Assembly (NCBI RefSeq): GCF_025210605.1
Contig: NZ_JAOARI010000011.1
Coordinates: 1-64,000 of the forward strand
Direction of reading: 5' to 3'
Length of the DNA: 64,000 nucleotides
From: Halodesulfovibrio sp.
GTDB taxonomy: Bacteria > Desulfobacterota > Desulfovibrionia > Desulfovibrionales > Desulfovibrionaceae
Below are positions 1 through 7,282 of the stretch, piece by piece; position 1 is the stretch's first letter, and each line of letters starts with the position of its first letter. The translations under genes were made by a program, and so were the position numbers. A model generated the notes under the pieces. The model was not told the origin of the DNA. It did no database searches and saw only the letters and a list, made by a program, of their open reading frames with translations.

Positions 1-3
1 GAT

Positions 4-18
4 GTACCGAATCGGTAC
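4..18. promoter_or_regulatory. 15-bp perfect palindrome at window edge
   Basis: GTACCGA-A-TCGGTAC is a perfect inverted repeat with 7-bp arms around one base. It lies in a stretch without coding sequence at the left edge. It looks like an operator for a gene outside the window, but nothing in view shows which gene or regulator it serves. Confidence 0.3.
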
Positions 19-135
19 TTGGTGCCTAGTAGCACGAATAAGAAAAGGAATACTCTTCAAAGAGACCATAAGCAGTTTGCTGACGCAAACCGCTCAAGAA
101 TAGTTTTGGCATTTTACTTGACGTGAGGCCACATA

Positions 136-165
136 AGAAAAGCCCCTCAGTGAGGGGCTTTCTAA
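136..165. terminator. Intrinsic terminator after the PpiD-like gene
   Basis: The hairpin AGCCCCTCA/TGAGGGGCT is flanked by an A-rich left side and TTTCT on the right. It sits 17 bases beyond the stop codon of the minus-strand foldase gene and can end transcription from either side. Confidence 0.75.
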
Positions 166-181
166 TCTTAGCAATGACGGC

Positions 182-2068
182 TTACAGTTTATTGAGGAAC
201 TCTGAGTTTTTGATTTTAATCTCTGCTTTATCAGCAAGAGACTTCACAAAGCTCTGCTCCATTTCCTGTTTTTTGCGCTCAAGAAGTGCTTTATGCACAT
301 CTGATTTTGCTGCCTGCCAAGCTTCTTCAGAAGGTTTATCAACCTTAGCAAGGCGAACAAACACAGCACCGGAAGGAGTTTTGTAAGGACCCATCCATTT
401 TTTCTCGCCAGTTTCGAATACTGCTTTCACAACTTCATCAGCAGAACCAACGCCCGGGATAAAGCCCTGACGATCTACCGGTGGAGTGTTTGCAACTTTT
501 GGCTGACCGGCAATATCGCCTGCGAGAACTTTTTCGGAAACGCCTTTTGCAGCTTCGTATGCAAGTTCACCAGCTTTTTCAGCAACGAGCTGCTCTTTAA
601 TAGAAGCAGACACGTCTTTAAGAGGCATGCTGGATTCAGGCTTAGACTCTTCGACACGGGCAACAATGTAGCCGCCGTTAGACTCAAGCGGAGTATCTAC
701 AGTTGTACCGGCAGGCACTGCAAACAGCTCTTCAGCAGCATCTTTAGCAACACCGATAACAATAGGAGCCTGATCGCGGGAGAATTCCGGAGATGCAACC
801 AGTTTGATATCCTGTTCTTTTGCGATGTCTTCCAAAGACTTACCAGAAAGAATCTGTTCCATTACAACATCAAGAGTTGCTGTAACTTTATCAGCAGCTT
901 TGTCTTCAGCAAGTTTGGTCACAATCTGGTCTTTTACTTTTGCAAAAGCAGGTACAGTGCTTGGCTCAATGCTGTTAAGCTTAATGAGGTGTAAGCCGAA
1001 ACGGGTACGAACCGGTTCGGAAATTTCACCAGCTTTCATTGAGAACACTGCATCTTCAAATGGCTTAACCATCTGACCGCGACCAAAGAAACCAAGCGCG
1101 CCACCAGTAGGTGCGGAAGGTCCTTCAGAGTATTTTTTAGCAAGCTTGCCGAAGTCTTTACCGCTACGTGCAAGTTTGAGTACTTTTTCTGCTTTTGCAG
1201 TTACAGCAGCAACTTCTTTGTCGGAAGCGTTTTCGTCCAGTTTAAAGAGAATGTGGCTTGCATCAGCCTGCTCTTCTGTGCGGAATCCGCTTTCGTGCTC
1301 AGCGTAGTACGCTTCAGCTTCTGCATCATCAACCTTTACAGTATGCGCAAGACCAGCTGGTGTAACAGCAAGGTACTTTACGGAAACCTGTGCAGGCACT
1401 GCATAGCGATCAATGTTTTTGTCGTAGTATGCTTGGATATCAGCATCTGCCACAGCAGCTTTTTTAAGAAAATCGGTTGTGGAGTACATAATGTACTCCA
1501 TAGAACGTTTTTCGCTGGCATAATCAAAAGCATCGCGAGCTTCTTCATCAGAAACGCTTGCAGAAAGAACTGCATTTTCACGAACTTTTTTTGCCAAAAG
1601 GTCTTCTGTAAACTGACGCTCAAAAAGACCGGCAGACATTCCCTGTGCAGCAAGCATCTGCTTGTACACTTCAGGATCAAACTTGCCCTGAGCATTCTGG
1701 AACAGAGGGATAGATGCGATTTCTGTTTTTAATTCAACAGGAGTGACTTTCATACCAAGACGTTCAGCTTCCTGAAGCAGGAGAGTGCGGGCGATAAGAC
1801 CCTGCATAACCTGCTGACCGATTTTCAGCTGTTTAAACTGAGATTCGTCAATGCCAGGAAAACGCTGCTTGATAGCACCCATCTGAAGTTCATATGCTCG
1901 TTTGAACTCAGGCATCATAATAGCAGTATCATTAACAGTAGCTAACACAGCAGAGTTTGAATTGTTGTTCATAGAGCCTACACCCCAGAATACAAACACT
2001 ACAACTATGAGAGCAAAGGCAAGTTTTACACCCCAGGATTGGGAATTTTGCCGAATGGAATCCAACAT
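182..2068 (-). CDS. ppiD: Membrane-anchored periplasmic peptidyl-prolyl isomerase (PpiD/SurA type)
   Basis: This 628-residue protein is a parvulin-type foldase that should help newly exported outer-membrane proteins fold. A short cytoplasmic N-terminus precedes one membrane segment (about residues 14-33, rich in V, F and L) and a long periplasmic part. A SurA_N-like chaperone region covers roughly residues 40-230. A parvulin domain (about 265-370) shows the family signatures ASHIL, GGxLGFFGRGQM and FGLHLI, and a second weaker PPIase-like/chaperone region follows. Length matches PpiD (about 620 residues). The start follows an AGGATG Shine-Dalgarno sequence. It lies 41 bases downstream of aconitase and may be co-transcribed with it. 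The family call is firm; ppiD rather than another SurA-like paralogue is inference. Confidence 0.88.
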   Translation of the reverse strand: MLDSIRQNSQSWGVKLAFALIVVVFVFWGVGSMNNNSNSAVLATVNDTAIMMPEFKRAYELQMGAIKQRFPGIDESQFKQLKIGQQVMQGLIARTLLLQEAERLGMKVTPVELKTEIASIPLFQNAQGKFDPEVYKQMLAAQGMSAGLFERQFTEDLLAKKVRENAVLSASVSDEEARDAFDYASEKRSMEYIMYSTTDFLKKAAVADADIQAYYDKNIDRYAVPAQVSVKYLAVTPAGLAHTVKVDDAEAEAYYAEHESGFRTEEQADASHILFKLDENASDKEVAAVTAKAEKVLKLARSGKDFGKLAKKYSEGPSAPTGGALGFFGRGQMVKPFEDAVFSMKAGEISEPVRTRFGLHLIKLNSIEPSTVPAFAKVKDQIVTKLAEDKAADKVTATLDVVMEQILSGKSLEDIAKEQDIKLVASPEFSRDQAPIVIGVAKDAAEELFAVPAGTTVDTPLESNGGYIVARVEESKPESSMPLKDVSASIKEQLVAEKAGELAYEAAKGVSEKVLAGDIAGQPKVANTPPVDRQGFIPGVGSADEVVKAVFETGEKKWMGPYKTPSGAVFVRLAKVDKPSEEAWQAAKSDVHKALLERKKQEMEQSFVKSLADKAEIKIKNSEFLNKL

Positions 2069-2109
2069 ACGTTACATCCTTTTCTATGAGGATATGGTGA
2101 AGCCCACGC

Positions 2110-4041
2110 CTAGGCTTCACGCCTTTTTGAGAAGCGAACATAATTCAGCAGACCCCCTGCACGAATTATATCCAGTTCCTTTTGCGTCAAATCGTTTGTT
2201 ACAGCCACACGCTTTCCTGCGCTAAGAACAAGTTCAACAGAAGCTCCTGCTTGAAGCTCAAGCGCTGGCACTGTTACATTTTGTTCCTGTTCAAACGCTT
2301 CGTATGCTTCCTTATCCACCAGCATAAGCGGCAAGATACCGAAGTTAACGAGGTTTGCGCGATGAATGCGTGCAAAAGATTTAGCAACAACAGCCCGTAC
2401 ACCTAAATGACGCGGTGCAAGCGCTGCGTGTTCTCGTGATGATCCCTGACCATAGTTTTCACCGGCAACAATGACACCATTTGCTGTATTTTTTGCGCGC
2501 GTAGCAAATGATGCATCCATACGCTCAAATACATGTTCACTGATCGCTGGTACATTAGAACGTAAAGCAGTTATTACTGCTCCTGCTGGCATAATATGGT
2601 CAGTGGTAATATTATCCCCGGCAACAATGACTACATCTGCTTCAATGTCAGCCTCAACAGCTGCAAATTGTTCAAGAGGAACGATATTCGGTCCACGCAC
2701 AACTTCAACATCAGAGCCATCTTCCGGTGGAAAAATAAACTGATCCCGAATAGACGGGGTAGTTTTCGGCAGTTCTGGAATTTGTGGAGCTTCACCCCAC
2801 TCAGCAGGGTCTGTGAACTCTCCATGTAATGCAGCCATTGCCGCAGTCAACGGGCTCACAAGATACACCTGCGCATCCTTAGTACCGGAACGTCCTTCAA
2901 AGTTTCTATTAAAGGTGCGTACCGATACACCTTCCGAAACAGGAGAACCGCCCATTCCAATACAAGGACCGCATGAACACTCTAAAAGGCGAGCACCGGA
3001 ATCAATTAAGTTCTCAAGCAAGCCTTCGCGGGTAAGCATTTTCAGCACCTGCTTGGAGCCGGGGCTGATGAGCGTATCAGTTTCAAATTTAACATGTTTT
3101 CCTGCAAACAAATTTGCCACAGAAGCAAGGTCTGCATAGGAAGAGTTAGTACAGGAACCGATAGCAACCTGATTTACGGTAGTGCCAGCAAGACTGGCAA
3201 CAGTAACAACCTGATCCGGCATGTGCGGTTTAGCAGCAAGCGGAACCAGATCGTTAAGTGTTATGCGAATTTCTTCGTCGTACTCTGCGCCCTCATCCGC
3301 AACAAGTTTTGTCCAGTCTTCAGGACGTCCCATGCGGGTAAGGAATTCGCGAGTGTTATCATCACTCGGAAAAATAGAAGTTGTTGCGCCGAGCTCTGCT
3401 CCCATGTTGGTAATGACAGCACGCTCTGGTACGGAAAGGGTTTCTACACCGGGACCTGCGTATTCAAAAACTTTACCTACGCCGCCCTTCACAGTGAGTT
3501 GACCCAGCAAGTGCAAAATAACATCTTTAGCAGATGCCCAGCCGGTAAGTTCGCCTTCAAGATACACGCGAACAACTTTCGGCATAGTGATGGTGTATGG
3601 TTCACCTGCCATTGCTAACGCAACGGACAGCCCGCCTGCTCCCATAGCAAGAGAACCCAAGCCGCCTGCTGTTGGAGTATGACTGTCAGAACCAACCAGA
3701 GTTGCACCCGGTTTGCCAAAATTTTCAAGATGAAGCTGGTGGCAGATTCCTGTTCCGGCAGGTGAAAACACAATACCGTACTTTTCTGCAACCGTTTTAA
3801 GATAACGATGATCGTCAGGGTTTCTAAAGCCCATTTGCAGTGTATTATGATCTACGTAGCTAACAGATAAATCTGTTTTTACACGGTCAACACCCAATGC
3901 TTCAAACTGGAGGTATGCCATTGTTCCTGTGGCATCCTGTGTCAAAGTCTGGTCAATACGCAGCTCAATTTCGCTGCCTGCACTCATAGTTCCGGAGACC
4001 AGATGTCCGGAAATAATCTTTTGCGTTACGTTCTGTGGCAT
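2110..4041 (-). CDS. acnA: Aconitate hydratase (short, mitochondrial-like type)
   Basis: The enzyme isomerises citrate and isocitrate through cis-aconitate, using a [4Fe-4S] cluster. The 643 residues carry the aconitase signatures in order: SDSHTPTAGGLGSLAMGAGG near residue 113, the cluster cysteines in GSCTNSSY (about 298) and CSCGPCIGMGG (about 355), and the swivel-domain signature YGQGSSREHAALAPR (about 537). This is the roughly 640-residue form common in anaerobes and deltaproteobacteria, much shorter than E. coli AcnA. The start follows AGAGGAA. It lies between a sigma-54 activator upstream and the PpiD gene downstream. The gene symbol is used loosely, because this subfamily is not orthologous to E. 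coli acnA in the strict sense. Confidence 0.93.
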   Translation of the reverse strand: MPQNVTQKIISGHLVSGTMSAGSEIELRIDQTLTQDATGTMAYLQFEALGVDRVKTDLSVSYVDHNTLQMGFRNPDDHRYLKTVAEKYGIVFSPAGTGICHQLHLENFGKPGATLVGSDSHTPTAGGLGSLAMGAGGLSVALAMAGEPYTITMPKVVRVYLEGELTGWASAKDVILHLLGQLTVKGGVGKVFEYAGPGVETLSVPERAVITNMGAELGATTSIFPSDDNTREFLTRMGRPEDWTKLVADEGAEYDEEIRITLNDLVPLAAKPHMPDQVVTVASLAGTTVNQVAIGSCTNSSYADLASVANLFAGKHVKFETDTLISPGSKQVLKMLTREGLLENLIDSGARLLECSCGPCIGMGGSPVSEGVSVRTFNRNFEGRSGTKDAQVYLVSPLTAAMAALHGEFTDPAEWGEAPQIPELPKTTPSIRDQFIFPPEDGSDVEVVRGPNIVPLEQFAAVEADIEADVVIVAGDNITTDHIMPAGAVITALRSNVPAISEHVFERMDASFATRAKNTANGVIVAGENYGQGSSREHAALAPRHLGVRAVVAKSFARIHRANLVNFGILPLMLVDKEAYEAFEQEQNVTVPALELQAGASVELVLSAGKRVAVTNDLTQKELDIIRAGGLLNYVRFSKRREA

Positions 4042-4206
4042 CCCTTGTTCCTCTTTTCGCTACGGGTAGTTCCCTACCCTTTTTTCAAACGATATTGTTG
4101 GTCACTATGAAAGTGCACTGCGCCAGTTATCTGTCGTAATGCAGCCCCATCTGTGAAGAACAACGAATCCATCCCCTGTCAGTACGGTTGAGTGTGTGCT
4201 CGGTGT

Positions 4207-5652
4207 CTAAGGAATTTCAACCCCTTGACTACGGTACTCATTCAGCTTGTTTCGTAAGGTTCGAACAGAAATCCCGAGCAGGTCAGCTGCCTGCGTTCGG
4301 TTGCCCGATGTCTGTTCCAAGCCTTTCAAAATAAGTATGCGTTCCATCTCATGAATTGGAATAACACTACCATTAAAATTGCCGCAACCGCCATCACCTA
4401 AGCCGGAGCAAGAATCTGAATCTGTACCGGTTGCCTGACACTCTTCGACACCCTCGTCTTCGAAAAGCGGCCAATTATCAGGATCAAGCAAAAAGTGGCA
4501 CGGTTCAATGGCGTTACCACCAGCAAGCAGTACTGCGCGCTCCATAAGGTTCTGTAATTCACGAACGTTACCCGGCCAATTGTACGTCTTCAGCCAGGAA
4601 ATCGCCTCGGAAGAAACCTGAGCAGCAGGCAGTGCGTATTCCTTTGTATACATATCAATAAAGAAACGGGCGAGTTCAATAACATCATCGCCACGTTCTG
4701 CAAGCGCCGGAAGTTTTAACGGAATTACGTTAAGGCGGAAATACAAATCCTGTCGGAATTGTCCTTCCTTAACCCAATCTTCGAGATGACGGTTTGTGGT
4801 TGCCAAAACTCTGACATTCACTTTGATGGTTTCTGTACCACCAACACGGTCAAGCTCTCCTTCCTGAAGGACGCGCAATAGCTTTGCCTGCAACGCAAGA
4901 TCCATTTCTGAAATCTCGTCCAGCAGAATTGTACCATTGTGCGCCAGCTCAAATTTTCCGAGCTTACGAGAAATAGCGCCGGTAAATGATCCCTTTTCAT
5001 GCCCGAAAAGTTCGCTTTCTAGCAAGTGTTCTGGCAATGCAGCGCAGTTAACTGCAATAAAAGAATTATCTGCACGGTCTGATTGTGCATGCAGATATCG
5101 TGAGAACATTTCTTTACCGGTACCGGATTCTCCGGAGATTAAAACAGTCGCTTTTGAAGGTGCAACCTGCCGCGCCAATGCAAGTACTCGTTGCATAGCA
5201 CGGTTAGAACCGATGATTGTCGGTCCGTTATCTGTAGCCGGAATAGCCGCTTTATTCCCACCTAATGTAGATGTAGGTGGAACAGCCTTCGGCTTTGTAC
5301 CTTGTTCGGGCACTACTGCACATATTTTTTCAAACAACAGTGGTTCGAGCCAATAATCATGCGCACCCATTTGAAGAAATTTTTCAGCTTCGCTTGCATT
5401 TCCTTTATCAGAAAATACAACAATAGACGGGAAGTCTTTGTCTGCCTCGGCAGCAGTCAAAAGTTCTTCCACTGAATAACCGGATAATGAAGGACGCGAA
5501 AAAATCACATCAGGACGAGACTTGGCAATAAATGCAAGTGCGCCTTTATAATTTTCCGCAAGCCCTACTTCAAAACCTGCGTCTTTAAGCTGGGGGAAAA
5601 TACGAGTAATCGAAGTAGCCGGTGCAAGAAAAAGTATACGTCTTGATGACAT
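4207..5652 (-). CDS. Sigma-54 dependent activator with degenerate receiver domain
   Basis: This 481-residue regulator has the NtrC layout: receiver-like domain (about 1-115), AAA+ domain (about 145-385) and a Fis-type HTH (about 432-478). The AAA+ part shows Walker A GESGTGKE, the sigma-54 contact loop as GSFTGA, and Walker B GTILLDEISEM. The HTH shows QTSGNRTQAADLLGISVRTL. The receiver is atypical: the acidic pair after beta-1 is replaced (LAPATS), the phospho-acceptor Asp position holds Arg53 or Ser52 (PDVIFSRPSLSG), and the conserved Lys is Glu103 (WLEPL). It probably does not work by ordinary phosphorylation. The start follows AGAGGA. It is divergent from the CobD-like gene, with two inverted repeats between them. 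Its target genes are unknown. Confidence 0.92.
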   Translation of the reverse strand: MSSRRILFLAPATSITRIFPQLKDAGFEVGLAENYKGALAFIAKSRPDVIFSRPSLSGYSVEELLTAAEADKDFPSIVVFSDKGNASEAEKFLQMGAHDYWLEPLLFEKICAVVPEQGTKPKAVPPTSTLGGNKAAIPATDNGPTIIGSNRAMQRVLALARQVAPSKATVLISGESGTGKEMFSRYLHAQSDRADNSFIAVNCAALPEHLLESELFGHEKGSFTGAISRKLGKFELAHNGTILLDEISEMDLALQAKLLRVLQEGELDRVGGTETIKVNVRVLATTNRHLEDWVKEGQFRQDLYFRLNVIPLKLPALAERGDDVIELARFFIDMYTKEYALPAAQVSSEAISWLKTYNWPGNVRELQNLMERAVLLAGGNAIEPCHFLLDPDNWPLFEDEGVEECQATGTDSDSCSGLGDGGCGNFNGSVIPIHEMERILILKGLEQTSGNRTQAADLLGISVRTLRNKLNEYRSQGVEIP

Positions 5653-5700
5653 GCAATCCTCTATGGTGACATCAAAAAAACAGAAGTTAAACAGCGGTCA

Positions 5701-5732
5701 ACTTTGCCACAAATTCATCGGATTGGCAAAGT
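5701..5732. promoter_or_regulatory. 9-bp inverted repeat in divergent intergenic region
   Basis: ACTTTGCCA (5701-5709) and TGGCAAAGT (5724-5732) are perfect reverse complements separated by 14 bases. They lie 49 bases upstream of the sigma-54 activator start on the minus strand. The dyad could be an operator or a leader hairpin. I tested it for a sigma-54 promoter (GG-N10-GC) and the spacing does not fit. Confidence 0.4.
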
Positions 5733-5799
5733 GTTGTTATAGCGGCTGCCCGAATGCCTCTTTCAAAAAAAAAACACTTCGAGTATACCCGCATCCACT

Positions 5800-5818
5800 T
5801 ACTGCAAGGCTTGCAGTA
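5800..5818. promoter_or_regulatory. 19-bp perfect palindrome, probable operator
   Basis: TACTGCAAGGCTTGCAGTA reads as 9-bp arms around a central G. It sits 36 bases upstream of the ATG of the CobD-like gene and 148 bases upstream of the divergent activator. Such an exact, compact dyad between divergent genes is typical of a dimeric regulator's binding site; the regulator is unknown. Confidence 0.5.
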
Positions 5819-5854
5819 GAAACCTAACCGCCGAGATTGGAGAATAACACGTTC

Positions 5855-6985
5855 ATGCCCAATTCCACACCATCCCAAAAGCAAGGCTCTCACGGAGGCG
5901 AAATATTTCGCGTTGCCCGCGAAACAGGCGCGGCACTTGCTGATATTATGGATTTTTCCAGCAACGCCAATTCACTGTGCAGAGACACAACAGAAGAAAT
6001 TCTGTTCTCCAACATGAAGGGGGCATACAGCGACTATAACCATTATCCTGACACATGGTCAGCAGATTTGACGGTTGCAATTGCAGAGCACGAGTCGGTT
6101 ACACCACATGAAGTTCTTGTCGGTCACGGTTCTACAGAAACAATATTCTTAACATTTCAGCAAGTTAAACCTAAAAGCGTATTGCTTGTCGGCCCTATGT
6201 TCTCTGAATACGAAAAAGCGTGTTCAATCTTTGCTGAAAGGTATGATGTCGTTACATGCACATCCGATACCAGTTTTGTACCGGATACGGCTGATTTTGC
6301 CAAATCAAGCCAATACGACCTCGTGGTGCTTTGCTCTCCGAATAATCCTGCGACGATAACCTACCCCAACATGCAGGAGATACTCAAAGCTATTTCAAGC
6401 CCATATATATTGATAGATTCCACGTATCGAGAATTTATGTATGGAGAAGAAGCATATGCAGCGACAGAAACAAAGCAGTACCGGAAATGGTGCAACAAAA
6501 ATTCACGCATTATCACCATGCACAGCTTCACTAAATTTTTCTACTGCACTGGAATACGACTGGGATATGCGCTGAGTGACGAAAAGACAATCCAATTGCT
6601 GCAAAAAGGAAAAATGCCGTGGACAGTAACAGCATCCGCCCAAAAAGCGGGACTTAGCTTTCTGAAAAATATTGAGCGATACCGTGACAGGCTTCCGCAG
6701 ATGCGCAACTTCAGGACAGAATTTGTAGAGGCTATTTGTTCAACAAACGTTTTTGCGCCAAACAAAATTTTCGCGGGAGTCAATTTTCTCTTTTGTAGAT
6801 TACAGAATCCGAACCACGGGGCAGATTTCTATGCTTTTCTTTTTGAGCGAAATATCCTCGTCCGGCTTTGTGACAATATCCCGGGGACTGAAAAAGGATT
6901 CATCCGCATGCAGGTGAAGACGCCCCAAGAATGGGAGCCACTTATTAAAGCCTTGCGAGAATGGAGTGCGTTGCTTAACAGATAG
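5855..6985 (+). CDS. CobD/HisC-family PLP aminotransferase (threonine-phosphate decarboxylase-like)
   Basis: This fold-type I PLP enzyme has 376 residues. The N-terminal pattern HGG-(I/N)-F-x-x-A-x-E-x-G followed by DFSSNANSL resembles CobD, which decarboxylates threonine phosphate to aminopropanol phosphate for cobalamin. SPNNPATITYP and the lysine of HSFTKFFYCTGIRLGYA, the expected PLP anchor, mark the aminotransferase core. Histidinol-phosphate aminotransferase is the main alternative. A TTG six codons upstream is possible, but the ATG at 5855 fits the family start and follows GGAG at 5839. It stands alone, ends in two hairpins, and has no cobalamin genes beside it in this window, so the pathway is uncertain. 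Confidence 0.75.
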   Translation: MPNSTPSQKQGSHGGEIFRVARETGAALADIMDFSSNANSLCRDTTEEILFSNMKGAYSDYNHYPDTWSADLTVAIAEHESVTPHEVLVGHGSTETIFLTFQQVKPKSVLLVGPMFSEYEKACSIFAERYDVVTCTSDTSFVPDTADFAKSSQYDLVVLCSPNNPATITYPNMQEILKAISSPYILIDSTYREFMYGEEAYAATETKQYRKWCNKNSRIITMHSFTKFFYCTGIRLGYALSDEKTIQLLQKGKMPWTVTASAQKAGLSFLKNIERYRDRLPQMRNFRTEFVEAICSTNVFAPNKIFAGVNFLFCRLQNPNHGADFYAFLFERNILVRLCDNIPGTEKGFIRMQVKTPQEWEPLIKALREWSALLNR

Positions 6986-7009
6986 AACTTTGACACAACA
7001 CGTTAGAAC

Positions 7010-7046
7010 GACAAAAGCCCAGTGAGGGGAACACTGGGCTTTTGTC
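7010..7046 (+). terminator. Strong intrinsic terminator after the CobD-like gene
   Basis: GACAAAAGCCCAGTG pairs with CACTGGGCTTTTGTC in a 15-bp perfect stem with a 7-base loop. The right arm contains a TTTT run. It lies 24 bases past the stop codon. Confidence 0.85.
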
Positions 7047-7104
7047 AAAAATGAAGCGACTGAATCATTTCCGTGAAGCGAGGGACCACACGGAGTTGAC
7101 ACCG

Positions 7105-7130
7105 AAAAGAGCGGTTATTACCGTTCTTTT
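7105..7130 (+). terminator. Second, weaker terminator-like hairpin
   Basis: AAAAGAGCGGT pairs with ACCGTTCTTTT over a TATT loop, with one G-T wobble. It would act as a back-up terminator before the next plus-strand gene. Confidence 0.45.
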
Positions 7131-7202
7131 GTTTCTGTTATAGCACATCCTGTGCCAAAAACACCGTTCACCGCAATAAGCCGGATAGCAACACTTTTCG
7201 AT

Positions 7203-7256
7203 TGACGCACCAAGCCTACTAAGTTACGAATTTTCGTCGATTACGATTTTTCGTAA
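7203..7256 (+). promoter_or_regulatory. Promoter with tandem TTACGA-N4-TCGTAA repeats upstream of the GAF activator
   Basis: TTGACG at 7203-7208 can serve as a -35 box, with a weak -10 (TACGAA) at 7225-7230. Over and beyond that -10 lie two dyads 17 bp apart. One is TTACGA-N4-TCGTCG (7224-7239), which is imperfect; the other is TTACGA-N4-TCGTAA (7241-7256), which is perfect. The start codon is at 7283. The arrangement suggests autoregulation or control by a dimer; this is inference. Confidence 0.45.
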
Positions 7257-7282
7257 CGAAATAATGGAGCAAGGGGACGATA

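Noticed and set aside
2097-2120. GTGAAGCC/GGCTTCAC hairpin at the aconitase stop codon
   Set aside because: On the minus strand no T run follows, so it is not a terminator for aconitase; the T run is on the opposite side.
4064-4085. GGGTAG-N4-CTACCC hairpin followed by six T, reading on the plus strand just upstream of aconitase
   Set aside because: No plus-strand gene precedes it. The hairpin is short, so I treat it as chance or an antisense element without evidence.
5724-5740. Sigma-54 promoter with TGGCA upstream of the CobD-like gene
   Set aside because: The GG and GC elements do not have the required 10-base spacing on either strand.
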